Positions 16,093 through 25,105 of a stretch of 64,000 nt of DNA are shown in pieces. The stretch spans positions 4,154,001-4,218,000 of the forward strand of contig NZ_CP150356.1 of NCBI RefSeq assembly GCF_051521505.1. The letters run 5' to 3'. A program made the translations under genes and the position numbers. Under the pieces are notes generated by a model, which saw nothing but the letters and a program-made list of their open reading frames with translations, did no database searches and was not told the DNA's origin. Within the stretch, counting starts at the first letter, position 1. The number at the start of each line of letters is the position of its first letter. The stretch comes from Sorangium sp025924095 (lineage in GTDB: Bacteria > Myxococcota_A > Polyangia > Polyangiales > Polyangiaceae).

Positions 16093-18795
16093 ATGTCCAG
16101 CCTGAGCACGGAGAGCACACCCCGGGAGCGCCTGGATCGCGCGATCAGCGTCCTCGGCCGGATCCGGATGTACTGGCGCAGCGTGGCCGCGATGATCGCC
16201 GTCGGGCTCTCGATCTCCCTCGCCCTGGCGCTCGCCACGAAGCGGGTGTGGCGGAGCGAGGCCACCATCCTCTACCGCGAGACAATCCAGACCGGCCGCG
16301 ATCCCCAGAGCAGCACCGCGCGCGCGGCGCGCCTCGGGCCGAAGCTCAAGGACACGCTCATCGCGCGCGGGACGCTCGCCGGCGTCATCGAGGCGTTCGG
16401 GCTGTACCCGGAGAAGTCCGCCCGCTCGATGGTCGAGGCGGTCGAGGAGATGAAGAACCACGTCGGGTTCCGCGCGCAGAGCAGCGACACGTACGTCATC
16501 TCGTTCACCCACGACGACCCGCTCACGGCGCAGGAGGTCGCCGCCCGCCTCACGCAGATCCTTGTCGACGACTACCGCCGCGACAGCCTCGGCGCGGCGA
16601 CGATGACCCGCGACTTCCTGCGGCGGGAGCTCGACGAGGCCAGCGCCAAGGTCGAGGAGGCGAGCCGCGCGCTGGCGACGTTCCTCGCCAGGAACCCGCA
16701 GTTCCAGTGGGGTCTCAACGACTCGCCGTACGCGCCGGTGCCCCAGCCGCTCGGCCCCCCCGGCGCCCCCGCGCCGGCGGCGGCCCGGGCCGTGCCCCCG
16801 CAGCCGGCCCGCCCCTCGGACCCGCAGCTCGCCGCGCTGGAGCGCCAGCTCGCCCGGGTCGAGGCGCTGCTCGGGGCCGCGCGCTCGCCGGCGGCGGCGC
16901 CGGGGGGGCCGCTGCCGCCGAGCGTCCTCGAGGCGCAGCGGGCCCGCGACGCGGCCGCCGCGGCGGTCGCGTCGGCCGAGGCGGCGCTCGCCGAGAAGCT
17001 GGCGACCGTGACCCCGATCCACCCGGACGCCATCGGCGCGAAGCGCCGCGTCGAGACGGCCAGGAGCCAGCTGGCGGCCGCCGAGAGCGCGCTCCGGCTT
17101 GTGCGCGCGGGCCTCACCGAGGTGCCGAGCGGCGAGGCGCGCGCGCTCACGCCATCGCGGCGCGCGGCGCTGGCGGCCGAGCGGAGCGCGTTGCTCCGGC
17201 AGATCGCGGGCCTGCGCGCGCGCCATGGCGGCGGCAGGACGGCGGTGGTGGACGAGGCGCGGCGCGCGCCGGCGGGGCCGGGTGGGGGCGCGGAGGAGCG
17301 CGTGATCGAGCTCGAGACCGAGTGGCACCGGCTCCGCCTCGATCTCGAGCGGGCGCGCGAGTACCTGAAGACCGTGCAGGCCAACGAGCGCGCCGCGAAC
17401 CTCTCCGCGGACGCCGCCGAGAACAAGAGCGAGACCGAGCTCGACGTCCTCGATCCGGCCTATCTGCCGAGCCGCCCTGATCGCGGGCGGGGCCGTGTCT
17501 TCTTCGCGGGCGCCGCGGTGACGTTCTTCTTCGCGCTCGGCGTCGCCGGGGCCCGGGTGCTGCTCAACGACACGGTGTACGACGGGGGCGACATCCACGC
17601 GCTCGGCGGCCCCGCCCTGCTCGCCGCCATGCCGGAGCTCCCGCCGCGCCCGCCGCTCCGCGAGCGCGCGATCGTGCCGGCGTACGGCGCCGCGCCGACC
17701 GGCGCGCCGGGCACCGGCGGCGAGCCGGCCGGCGCGCCCGACGACGAAGCAGAGCGGCCCGGCGCGCCCGGAGACGGCGCGGAGCCCCCTGCTGCGCCCG
17801 GGGACCGCATCGCGGGGCCCGGCGCCCCGGCGGAGCCAGCGTCCGCCCGACCCGGGTTCGCCCGACCCGGGTTCGCCCTGGAGGACACGCTCCCGGACGG
17901 CCTGGCGCTCGACGACGGCGACGTCGGCCCCGAGCCGTCGTGGAGCGCGCCCGAGCCGTCGTGGAGCGCGCCCGAGCCGTCGTGGAGCGCGCCCGGCGGG
18001 TCGCTCGCCTGCGTGGGCCCGCGCCACCTCGCGTACGCCGCGAGCTCCGGGTTTCGCGAGCCCGAGGTGGAGATCCTCGGCGCCGACATCGACCCCGAGG
18101 GGTACGGCGTGTTCGAGCTGCTCAGGGATGCGCCCGCGCCGGCGCTCGCGGCGCTCCGGGTCCTCCGGCACCGGCTCGATCAGCGGCGGGGGGGCGAGCC
18201 GCTCGCGATCGCGGTGGTGAGCCCCGGCCGGGCCGAGGGCAAGACCGCGCTCGCGGTGCGCCTCGCGATGACCCTCGCCGAGGCCGAGCGCGCGCGGGTC
18301 CTGCTCGTCGAGGGCCACCTCGCGCGCCCCCGCGTCGCGGCGCTCCTCGGCCTCCGGCTGCCCCCGCACGCGAGCTTCTCGGAGCAGCTCCGCCGGCGGA
18401 TGGCCGGCGAGTCCCGTCCTCTCGGCGTCATCGCCCTCAGCCCCTCGCTGTCGGTGCTGGCGGAGCCGTCGCTCGAGGCGAGCTATCCAGCGGCGCTCCA
18501 CTCGGTCCACTTCGAGGCCGCGATGCGCACGCTCCGGCGCTACTTCGACTACGTGGTGATTGACGGCCCGCCCGTCCTCGGGTCGGGCGACGCCAACGTC
18601 ATCGAGGACGCCTCCGACGGCATCGTCCTTGTCGCTCGCGCCTCGCTGACCCGGGCATCCTCGCTCACCAGGGCCGCCGAGCAGCTCGGCGATCGCCGCA
18701 TCCTCGGCGTGGTCCTCAACGACATCGCGGCGAGGCCGGTCGCCAGGAAGCGGATCTGCATCGAGGGGGAGCCGGCGCCGCGGTCGTGTGGATGA
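16093..18795 (+). CDS. Wzz chain-length regulator fused to BY-kinase-like ATPase
   Basis: 900 aa from the ATG at 16093 (GGGGAGCATC before it). A first membrane helix (SVAAMIAVGLSISLALALA, about 36-54) is followed by the periplasmic Wzz domain with long coiled coils, then a second helix near residue 480. The cytoplasmic part begins with a Pro/Gly/Ala linker containing three exact EPSWSAP repeats. It ends in a MinD/CpsD-type ATPase: Walker A SPGRAEGKTALA, A' strand LLVEGHL, Walker B YVVIDGPPVL. Polysaccharide co-polymerases of this type set glycan length by kinase cycling. Here the usual Asp of the A' motif (DxD) is Glu-Gly-His and the C-terminus lacks a tyrosine cluster, so kinase activity is doubtful. 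Confidence 0.85.
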   Translation: MSSLSTESTPRERLDRAISVLGRIRMYWRSVAAMIAVGLSISLALALATKRVWRSEATILYRETIQTGRDPQSSTARAARLGPKLKDTLIARGTLAGVIEAFGLYPEKSARSMVEAVEEMKNHVGFRAQSSDTYVISFTHDDPLTAQEVAARLTQILVDDYRRDSLGAATMTRDFLRRELDEASAKVEEASRALATFLARNPQFQWGLNDSPYAPVPQPLGPPGAPAPAAARAVPPQPARPSDPQLAALERQLARVEALLGAARSPAAAPGGPLPPSVLEAQRARDAAAAAVASAEAALAEKLATVTPIHPDAIGAKRRVETARSQLAAAESALRLVRAGLTEVPSGEARALTPSRRAALAAERSALLRQIAGLRARHGGGRTAVVDEARRAPAGPGGGAEERVIELETEWHRLRLDLERAREYLKTVQANERAANLSADAAENKSETELDVLDPAYLPSRPDRGRGRVFFAGAAVTFFFALGVAGARVLLNDTVYDGGDIHALGGPALLAAMPELPPRPPLRERAIVPAYGAAPTGAPGTGGEPAGAPDDEAERPGAPGDGAEPPAAPGDRIAGPGAPAEPASARPGFARPGFALEDTLPDGLALDDGDVGPEPSWSAPEPSWSAPEPSWSAPGGSLACVGPRHLAYAASSGFREPEVEILGADIDPEGYGVFELLRDAPAPALAALRVLRHRLDQRRGGEPLAIAVVSPGRAEGKTALAVRLAMTLAEAERARVLLVEGHLARPRVAALLGLRLPPHASFSEQLRRRMAGESRPLGVIALSPSLSVLAEPSLEASYPAALHSVHFEAAMRTLRRYFDYVVIDGPPVLGSGDANVIEDASDGIVLVARASLTRASSLTRAAEQLGDRRILGVVLNDIAARPVARKRICIEGEPAPRSCG

Positions 18796-18808
18796 GAAGA
18801 GAATAAAA

Positions 18809-18832
18809 CGCCAAGGCGCCAAGGCGCCAAGG
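18809..18832. repeat. CGCCAAGG x3 tandem repeat
   Basis: Three exact copies of the 8-mer CGCCAAGG lie 14 bases after the Wzz/kinase stop, next to a purine-rich run. Similar CGCCAAGG arrays are scattered through many bacterial genomes. The region to 18941 has no gene. Confidence 0.8.
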
Positions 18833-18941
18833 GAGAAGAGAGGAGGAGTGTACAGAAGAGAGAGGGCTCATGGCATTGCTTGGGCCCTTGGTTTCTTCTC
18901 AGGTGAACTCTCTCTCCGGGCACCAGCTGGGTCTTTGCAGG

Positions 18942-19370
18942 TCAGAACGTGATCTTGATCGCGTCCGCCGACTTGCTCGCCGGGCCGTGATGGACGACCT
19001 CGATGTTGTTTCCGTCGGGATCGAGCACGAACGCCGCGTAGTAGCCGGGGTGGTACGGTCGCTCGCCCGGAGCGCCCTGGTCCTTTCCGCCCGCGGCGAG
19101 CGCGACAGTGTGGAAGCGCTCGACCGTGGCGCGGTCGTTCGCCTGGAAGGCGAGGTGCGTCCGGCCGGTGAGGACGCCCGCAGCGGCCTTTGAGCTCACG
19201 CTCGATACGAAGAGCTCGTCGGCCCAGAAGTAATCGTCGGCCTCGCCGCCCATCGGAATACCGATCGCGCCGAAGACTGCCTGGTAAAATTTCTTGCTCG
19301 CCGCAATGTCCGCCACGACGAGCTGGATGTGATCGATGAGACGCCCGCGGTAGATCTGTTGGGTTTCCAT
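18942..19370 (-). CDS. VOC family protein (glyoxalase/bleomycin-resistance fold)
   Basis: 142 aa from ATG 19370 (METQQIYRGR). It has two beta-alpha-beta-beta-beta units of the vicinal-oxygen-chelate fold: IDHIQLVVADIAASKKFYQAV and THLAFQANDRATVERFH, with YYAAFVLDPDGNNIEVVHHG closing the second. Candidate metal ligands are the first-strand His, the His of THLAF and Glu of NIEVV. VOC proteins catalyse isomerisation, dioxygenation or drug binding; the specific role cannot be assigned. It is convergent with the Wzz/kinase gene and codirectional with the aldehyde dehydrogenase upstream. Confidence 0.88.
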   Translation of the reverse strand: METQQIYRGRLIDHIQLVVADIAASKKFYQAVFGAIGIPMGGEADDYFWADELFVSSVSSKAAAGVLTGRTHLAFQANDRATVERFHTVALAAGGKDQGAPGERPYHPGYYAAFVLDPDGNNIEVVHHGPASKSADAIKITF

Positions 19371-19485
19371 ACTCCCGGATATCCCCACGACCGTGGCGCA
19401 TGGCAAGCCCGAACGACGCGTGCTCGTCGAACCGGGCGCCGGGCGCGGGCGCCCCGCAGCGCACCTGCGCCGCGCGCCGGGGCCC

Positions 19486-20871
19486 TCAGCCGATCTTGAA
19501 GTTGATCGACTTTGGCCGCGTCAGGTGCAGGAACCCGAGCGTCGAGAGCGTCGCGCCCTTGCCGCTGTTCTTCGCGCCCGTCCACGGGAGCGCCGGATCC
19601 AGGGTGTCGCACTGGTTCATGAAGACCGTGCCGACCTCGAGCTCGCGCGCGAGCCGCGCCGCGCGCTCGCGATCCCGCGTCCAGACCGACGCGGTGAGGC
19701 CGAGATCGCTGTCGTTCATCAGCGCCAGCGCCTCCTCGTCCGACGAGACGGGCACGATCGGCAGCACCGGCCCGAACGACTCGATGCGCATCACGTCGAG
19801 ATCCGGCGCCGCGTCGACAAGCAGCGTCGGCTGGAAAAAGCGCCCGCGCCCGTCGACCTGCGTCGCCCGGCCGCCGCAGAGCGCCCGCGCGCCCCGCGAC
19901 AGCGCCTGATTCACCTGCGCCTCCAGGAACGCCGGCGCGTGCGGCTGCGCCATCGGACCCAGGTTCGTGCGCTCGTCGGTCGGATCGCCGAGGACGTAGC
20001 CCTTCATCAGCGCCAGCGCGGCCTCCACGAACCTCGGATAGAGATCGCGGTGAACATACACGCGCTCGACCGCGCAGCAGCTCTGTCCGGCGTTGTAGCA
20101 GGCGCCGTCGACGATCCCGTCCACGGCCTTCTCGAGGTCCGCGTCGGCTGCGACATAGGCGCCGTCCTTCCCACCGAGCTCCAGGCCGGCGTCGACGGCC
20201 ACCTTCCTCGACGTGGCCGCGTAGATTCTCCGTCCGCCTTCGACGGAACCGGTGAACGCCACGAAGCTCACGCGCGGGTCCGACGCGATGCGCTCGGACG
20301 TGGCGTGGTCGCAGTGGAAGGCCTGGACGAGGCCGGGCGGGGCGCCGGCCTCGGCGAACGCGGCCGCGAAGTGCTCCCCGCAGAGCGGCGAGCGCGGCGA
20401 GTGCTTGAGCAGCATGACATTGCCCGAGAGCACCGCGGGGATGACCACGTTCACGGCCGTGAGGAGCGGGTAATTCCAGGCAGGGAGGTTGAACACCACA
20501 CCGAGCGGCGCCCGCACGATCCGCCGCTCCAACCCCGGGAGCTCCGGGAGGACCACCTCGGCGAGCGCGCCCTCCGCGATCGAGATCATGTGCCGGGCTC
20601 GCTTGGCCATCCCCGCGACTTCATTGCGGGATTGACGCAGGGGCTTGCCCATCATGCGGGTGATGTCGGCGGCGATCGAGGGCGCGCTGGCCTCGATGCG
20701 CTCGACCGCGCGCAGGCACAGGGCGGCGCGCTCGGCGATGGATGTGCGCGAGGAGCTCCGCGCGGCGGCGGTCGCGGCGTCGAGGAGCCGGTTGACCTCG
20801 GTCTCGCCGGCGAGAGGCCGGCGGACGGCTTCTTCGAGGGTATACGGGTTGTCGATCACCAGGTCGGGCAT
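19486..20871 (-). CDS. NAD(P)-dependent aldehyde dehydrogenase
   Basis: 461 aa from ATG 20871 (MPDLVIDNPYTLEEAV). Catalytic features are intact: Asn in NLPAWNYPLL, Glu in DAGLELGGKDGAYV, Cys in NAGQSCCAVERVYV (two adjacent Cys), the cofactor loop FTGSVEGGRRI, and EVGTVFMNQC near the end. The length and NPYTLEE beginning resemble succinate-semialdehyde dehydrogenase-type enzymes, but the aldehyde is not predictable. It is divergent from the PP2C gene with only 58 bases between starts, so both promoters must overlap. A 48-codon upstream extension was rejected because it would run into the PP2C gene. Confidence 0.93.
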   Translation of the reverse strand: MPDLVIDNPYTLEEAVRRPLAGETEVNRLLDAATAAARSSSRTSIAERAALCLRAVERIEASAPSIAADITRMMGKPLRQSRNEVAGMAKRARHMISIAEGALAEVVLPELPGLERRIVRAPLGVVFNLPAWNYPLLTAVNVVIPAVLSGNVMLLKHSPRSPLCGEHFAAAFAEAGAPPGLVQAFHCDHATSERIASDPRVSFVAFTGSVEGGRRIYAATSRKVAVDAGLELGGKDGAYVAADADLEKAVDGIVDGACYNAGQSCCAVERVYVHRDLYPRFVEAALALMKGYVLGDPTDERTNLGPMAQPHAPAFLEAQVNQALSRGARALCGGRATQVDGRGRFFQPTLLVDAAPDLDVMRIESFGPVLPIVPVSSDEEALALMNDSDLGLTASVWTRDRERAARLARELEVGTVFMNQCDTLDPALPWTGAKNSGKGATLSTLGFLHLTRPKSINFKIG

Positions 20872-20929
20872 GGCGGGGGAGATTAACTCAGTTCCCTGAG
20901 GGGCCAAGCGTCGTCTAGACTCGGGGCGA

Positions 20930-21721
20930 ATGCGCGCCACCGCGGCAGGGCTATCGGACGTCGGCAGGGAGCGGATCCACAACGAGGACCGATACATCCT
21001 CCTCCCCGAGTTCAACGTCTACGTCGTCGCGGATGGCATGGGCGGGCACGAGGCGGGCGAGGTCGCGAGCCGCATCGCCGCCAGCGCCATCGCCGGCTAC
21101 TTCCGCGAGGCGAACGGCAAGCGCCGCAAGGCGTCGACCGGCGAAAGGCTCCGGGCCGCCGTGACGTACGCGAACGCGCGCATCTTCGCGCACGCCGACG
21201 ACTCGCGGTTCTACCGCGGCATGGGCACCACGGTCGTCGCCGCGGCGTTCGCGCCGCGCGAGCGGAAGCTCCACGTCGCGCACGCCGGCGACAGCCGCTG
21301 CTACCTGCTCCGCGGGGGCGAGTTCGCGCAGCTGACCCGCGACCACTCGCTCATCGCGGACGCGCTCCTCGAGCGGCCCGACCTCACCGAGAGCGACCTC
21401 GCGTACCTGCCCCGCAACGTGATCACGCGCGCGCTCGGCATCAGCCCCAGCGTCGACGTCGACCTGCGCGCCGAGAGCGTCGAGGCCGGCGACGTGTTCC
21501 TCCTCTGCTCCGACGGCCTCCACGGGCTCGTCGACGATCTCGAGATCGCGCGCATCATCGAGGAGAACGCCGTGCTCGCCGAGGCGTGCGGGAAGCTCAT
21601 CGACTGCGCCAACGAGAACGGTGGCCGCGACAACATCACCGCCGTCCTCGTCCGGATCGAGGAGACCGCCTCGGCGTCGCAGAGCCAGCGCCAGGGCGCG
21701 AAGAGCCGCAACGCGCGGTAG
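20930..21721 (+). CDS. PP2C-type serine/threonine phosphatase (Stp1/PrpC-like)
   Basis: 263 aa, cytoplasmic, the usual length of bacterial PPM phosphatases. Motifs in order: SDVGRERIHNEDRY, VVADGMGGHEAGEVAS, GMGTTVVAAAF, VAHAGDSRCYLLRGG, LTRDHSLIADAL, FLLCSDGLHGLV and GGRDNITAVLV. The Asp residues of NED, ADGMGG, SDG and GRDN that hold the two Mn/Mg ions are all present. It removes phosphate from Ser/Thr kinases and their targets. Myxobacteria carry many Hanks-type kinases, but none is next to this gene, so the partner is unknown. Confidence 0.95.
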   Translation: MRATAAGLSDVGRERIHNEDRYILLPEFNVYVVADGMGGHEAGEVASRIAASAIAGYFREANGKRRKASTGERLRAAVTYANARIFAHADDSRFYRGMGTTVVAAAFAPRERKLHVAHAGDSRCYLLRGGEFAQLTRDHSLIADALLERPDLTESDLAYLPRNVITRALGISPSVDVDLRAESVEAGDVFLLCSDGLHGLVDDLEIARIIEENAVLAEACGKLIDCANENGGRDNITAVLVRIEETASASQSQRQGAKSRNAR

Positions 21722-21847
21722 TCTCCGGAGACGGTCGGAGGGGGCCAGGAAGGACGACGCATCGTCGCGCAGGTCGCCAGCGGCGGCGCGGCGGTCGCCT
21801 GCACCTCTGTCGTGTGCAGTTGTGATGTAACAATGCGAGGTCATGGC

Positions 21848-22108
21848 ATGAAAACCACGTGGATCGGGATGGGGCTCGTCGTCGGGGCGCTGCTCGCCTG
21901 GGGCTGTAGCGGCGAGGCGGCGCTCGGCGAGGCGTGCGAAGAGGAGGGCGTGGACGGCGAGTGCGAGGACGGGTCGATCTGCGGCAAGCCCGACGACAGC
22001 GCGGCGCTCGAGTGCCTGAAGACGTGCGTCGAGCAGACGGACTGCTCCGCGGACCAGGAGTGCAACGGCGTCTCCGGGTCGAGCCTCAAGGGCTGCAGGC
22101 CGAAGTAG
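21848..22108 (+). CDS. Small Cys-rich lipoprotein
   Basis: 86 aa from ATG 21848, which has GAGGT ten bases upstream; the ATG at 21833 is the alternative. A lipoprotein signal (WIGMGLVVGALLAWGC) precedes a mature part with eight Cys arranged as C-x9-C-x6-C-x11-C-x3-C-x5-C-x6-C-type spacing (GEACEEEGVDGECEDGSICG ... CVEQTDCSADQEC). This resembles the short disulfide modules common in myxobacterial surface lipoproteins such as the one at 25106. No function can be assigned. Confidence 0.7.
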   Translation: MKTTWIGMGLVVGALLAWGCSGEAALGEACEEEGVDGECEDGSICGKPDDSAALECLKTCVEQTDCSADQECNGVSGSSLKGCRPK

Positions 22109-22164
22109 GGCAGGTCTCGGCGGAGGCGGCGTGCTCCGAGGGGGCGCGCCGCCGCGGACCGCGC

Positions 22165-23241
22165 TCAGAGCACGCCGGCGTGCGCGCGGTCGAGCAGCTC
22201 GTCCATCACCTCGAACAGCCGCCGGTTGCCGTCCTGGGAGTAGCCCGCGAGCTTCTCCTCGCAGCCGGGGATGGCCTTCACGAAGTCCGTGATGACCGCC
22301 GGGTCGTCGAGCGAATCGGCGGCGCGGCCGAACCCCTCGCGCTCGAGGTAGCGGGCGTTGAGCACCTGCTCGAACTGGCGGCCGAGGGGGACGGCGAGCA
22401 TCGGCTTGCGCAGGTAGACCGCCTCGCCCATCAGCGTGAACCCTCCGCCGGCGATGACGGCGCGGCACGAGGCGAGGTCGTCGATGAAGCCCTCCTCGCT
22501 GAAGGGGCGGTAGCGCAGGTTCCCCTCGACCTGCTCCTCGGTGATGCTCCGGCGCATCCCGTAGATGCGGCACTCGAGCCCCGTCCTGGCGAGCGTCTCG
22601 GCGAGCGCCTCGTTCCCCTCGGCGGTCTGGTAGATGAGCAGGTGCTCCCCGGGGCGGCGGTTCGCGGCGACGACCTCGGGCCGGAGGATCGGCGGCACGA
22701 GCGTCGTCTCCTGCTTGCGGATCGGGGGGCGGAAGAACGTGGCGATGACGTAGTGCTTGCAGAACGGCAGCTTGCTCTTCACGAACGCGCGCGTGAGCTG
22801 GAAGCCCGCCTCGTGGCCGGCGACGATCTCGGGGTCGTGGGTGCACCGGTTGATGATCTGCATGTTGTCGATCGAGAGGATCGGCAGCCGGTGGAGCTTG
22901 GCGTAGAGGTACGTCCACGACTCGAAGTCGCTGATCGTGAGCTCGGGGCGAAAGTCCTTGATGAGCTCGAAGTACGCGGCGATGTTCTTCGGCGTGCCCG
23001 TCGCGCCGGAGAGCACGTTGGACCAGAGCGTCTTGCCGCGGCGGACCCGGTTCTCCTCGTAGATCATGTGGAGCCCGTGAATGCGGTTCACCCCGGCGAA
23101 GCGCTTCGACAGGAAGTCGGTCGCCCGGCCGGACGCCATGATCTCGATCTCGTGTCCCAGCTCGAGCAGGCGCTCGATGACGACGCGCGAGCGCATGGCG
23201 TGCCCCATCCCTTCGCCGACGACGCCGTAGAGGATCTTCAT
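22165..23241 (-). CDS. Glycosyltransferase, UDP-glucuronosyltransferase/MJ1255-like
   Basis: 358 aa starting MKILYGVVGEGMGHAMRSRVV, the N-terminal Rossmann loop of GT-B glycosyltransferases (GxGxGH). The C-terminal half shows GFIDDLASCRAVIAGGGFTLMGEAVYLRKPMLAVPL, a GT28-type donor site with a Gly-rich loop and acidic Glu. This matches the MJ1255-like family of predicted glycosyltransferases. A longer upstream frame is Arg/Pro-rich and was rejected. It is divergent from the gene at 23356 and its acceptor is unknown. Confidence 0.85.
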   Translation of the reverse strand: MKILYGVVGEGMGHAMRSRVVIERLLELGHEIEIMASGRATDFLSKRFAGVNRIHGLHMIYEENRVRRGKTLWSNVLSGATGTPKNIAAYFELIKDFRPELTISDFESWTYLYAKLHRLPILSIDNMQIINRCTHDPEIVAGHEAGFQLTRAFVKSKLPFCKHYVIATFFRPPIRKQETTLVPPILRPEVVAANRRPGEHLLIYQTAEGNEALAETLARTGLECRIYGMRRSITEEQVEGNLRYRPFSEEGFIDDLASCRAVIAGGGFTLMGEAVYLRKPMLAVPLGRQFEQVLNARYLEREGFGRAADSLDDPAVITDFVKAIPGCEEKLAGYSQDGNRRLFEVMDELLDRAHAGVL

Positions 23242-23355
23242 GAAGCGCGAGTGTAGCGGCGGTTGCCGGGGGTTCGGAAGGAAACGGCGCCGCCGGGGCG
23301 CGGGCGGCGCAGGGGTCGCGGGCGTCCAGCCGCCGCCGCGCCGCGGGCGGCGGGC

Positions 23356-24375
23356 GTGACGCCGCGCCGCCGGATCTGGAGCGAGCTCCTGCCGCTCGAG
23401 GCGGTGCGTGCGCCTGAGACGCTCGCGCTCCTCCGGCGGTACGCGCTGGAGCTCGCGATCGCCGTGCGGCCGGAGACGGCCGCGGGCCTGCCGGATCTCG
23501 CGGCGGCGTGCGCGGACGCGGGGGTGGCGGTCGCTGTGTGGCCGATGATCGCGGACGAGGACGGGCGGTGGGCGAGCGCCGGCAACGCGGCGGCGTTCGG
23601 CGGGTTCGTCGCGCGGCTGCTCGACGCGCTCGACGCCCGCGGCCTGGCCGCGGCGGAGGTCGCGGTCGATCTGGAGCCGCCGATCCAGGAGGTGCGCCGG
23701 GCGCTCGCGGGCGGCCGCGGCGCGCTCGAGCTGCTCGGCGGCGGCCCCTGCGGAGCGCGGGGGAGCCCGGGGGAGCGGGGGGCGCGGTGGCGCGACGCGC
23801 AGCGCGCGTACGTCGAGGTGGCGGGCGCGATCCACGCGCGCGGGGTGGCGACCTCGGCCGCGATCGTGCCGCTCGTCCTGGCCGATGGGCCGGCGGGCGG
23901 CTGGGAGCGGATCCTCGGGACGCCCGTGTCGGTGCCGCCGTGGGGGCGGGTCAGCGCGATGCTGTACACCTCGCTGCTCGAGGGCTACTCGCGCGGCGCG
24001 CTCGGCCGGGACGACGCTGTCGCGCTGCTCGCCCTGGGGTGCCGCGCCGCCGCCCGGCGGTTCGGTCCGAGGGCAGGCGTCTCGGTGGGCGCGGTGGGGA
24101 AGGGGGCGCTCGGCGACGAGCCGGTCTACCGCTCGGTCGCCGAGCTCCGCGAGGACGTGGCCGTCGCGGAGGCGGCCGGCGTCCAGGATCTCTCGCTGTT
24201 CGACCTCGGCGGGGTGCTGGCGCGGCCGCCGGCCGAGTCCTGGCTGGAGGCCTTCGTGGCGCCGCCGATCGAGCCGCGCCTGCCCCGGGCGACGCTGCGG
24301 GCGCGCGCCGTGGTGGGGGCCGCCGCGCTCGTGGGGCGGGCGGCGGGCGCATGGGGGAGCAGGCCGCGATCGTGA
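23356..24375 (+). CDS. Unknown protein, possible TIM-barrel fold
   Basis: 339 aa from GTG 23356; the frame is open upstream to a TTG at 23263 but that part is Arg/Gly/Ala low-complexity. Repeating strand-helix units are seen: LELAIAVRPET, VAVAVWPMIADEDGRW, AAEVAVDLEPPIQEVRRAL, VATSAAIVPLVLAD, VSAMLYTSLLEGYS, VSVGAVGKGALGDEP and VQDLSLFDLGGVL. These look like successive beta strands of a barrel, with D-L-E and W residues at strand ends as in glycoside hydrolases. No family is recognised and no signal peptide is present. Third-position G/C bias supports it as a real gene. Confidence 0.6.
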   Translation: MTPRRRIWSELLPLEAVRAPETLALLRRYALELAIAVRPETAAGLPDLAAACADAGVAVAVWPMIADEDGRWASAGNAAAFGGFVARLLDALDARGLAAAEVAVDLEPPIQEVRRALAGGRGALELLGGGPCGARGSPGERGARWRDAQRAYVEVAGAIHARGVATSAAIVPLVLADGPAGGWERILGTPVSVPPWGRVSAMLYTSLLEGYSRGALGRDDAVALLALGCRAAARRFGPRAGVSVGAVGKGALGDEPVYRSVAELREDVAVAEAAGVQDLSLFDLGGVLARPPAESWLEAFVAPPIEPRLPRATLRARAVVGAAALVGRAAGAWGSRPRS

Positions 24376-24412
24376 GGGGACGGGGGGGCGCAGGGGCGAA
24401 GGGGGCGCCGTC

Positions 24413-24446
24413 GCCGCCGGCGAGCCGCGGAGCTCGCCGGGGCGGC
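24413..24446. terminator. GC-rich hairpin between convergent genes
   Basis: The arm starting GCCGCCGGCGAG (24413-24424) pairs with CTCGCCGGGGCGGC (24433-24446) with a two-base bulge. It lies between the ends of two convergent genes and touches the stop of the 39-aa gene. No T tract. Confidence 0.35.
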
Positions 24447-24565
24447 TAGCCGTGATGCGACTTGCCCTGGCCTCGGTAGCGCTTCCAGTGGTGTCGCTTG
24501 TTCTTGTTCTTCGGCCTGCTGTTGCTGGAGAGGCCGATAGACGTCTTCTTCGTCGGCAATGACAT
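24446..24565 (-). CDS. 39-aa highly basic small protein
   Basis: The peptide MSLPTKKTSIGLSSNSRPKN continues KNKRHHWKRYRGQGK, with about one third Lys/Arg/His and no acidic residue. It is convergent to the gene at 23356. The composition and the single Trp in HHWKRYRGQG suggest RNA or ribosome binding, similar in style to tiny ribosome-associated proteins, but no family is recognised with certainty. The longer frame upstream is Arg/Pro-rich and was rejected. Confidence 0.5.
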   Translation of the reverse strand: MSLPTKKTSIGLSSNSRPKNKNKRHHWKRYRGQGKSHHG

Positions 24566-25105
24566 GGGCCGATCCGTGGCGCCGTCGCGGGCCCGGTGAC
24601 AGGGGGCCGGCGTCAGTTGCGGCGAGCCCGGAGGCTGGAGAGATCGCGACGGCCGACCCGTCACCTCGGGCCGCCGTGGTTGCCGAGCTTGCTGGCACCT
24701 TGAGCCGCGCCGTCGCCCTCGGGGATGAGGTGGCGGCCCGGGTTGTTTGCGAAGCGATCGGTCGGCTGCTCGGGTTGCCGGTGGCACCCGAGGGACGAAT
24801 GTGTCGTGGTTCGTTATGTGGCGCGCCAGTGTGCGGCGAGTGGGCTGGTGGGACCTTTCACTGCTCTCGGTGCGGAAGGCTCCGACCCATTTTCTTCAGA
24901 CGTTCTCCAGGATCTGGAGCACCTCGTCGGTCGGTTGGTAGCGCTCGGCACAACCTCCCGTGACCTCCGCCTCCCTGAGGCTCTTGCGCATCATCTCGAC
25001 GTCTGGTCCTCCCCCGCTTCGGCGAGAATGATCCGAAGTTTGTCATGGCACTCACGCTGGCTTAGCTCCGGTGATCCAACTACGATCGGACCGAGGAGGT
25101 TCTTC
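24566..25105. other. Intergenic region with a possible gene remnant
   Basis: 540 bases with no convincing intact gene. On the + strand 24559-24963 is an open frame of 134 codons. Only its centre (RAAVVAELAGTLSRAVALGD and the following AARVVCEAIGRLLGLP) looks protein-like; it then degenerates into Arg/Ser-rich sequence after CSRCGRLRP. I read it as a decayed tail of an older gene. The last bases carry the GAGGAGG of the next gene. Confidence 0.35.

Noticed and set aside
15658..18822. 1,054-codon minus-strand frame opposite the Wzz/kinase gene
   Set aside because: Arg/Gly/Ala composition, no motifs, exact shadow of a convincing gene.
24559..24963. 134-aa + strand protein
   Set aside because: Only a short central part looks protein-like and it overlaps the 39-aa gene on the other strand; treated as a remnant.
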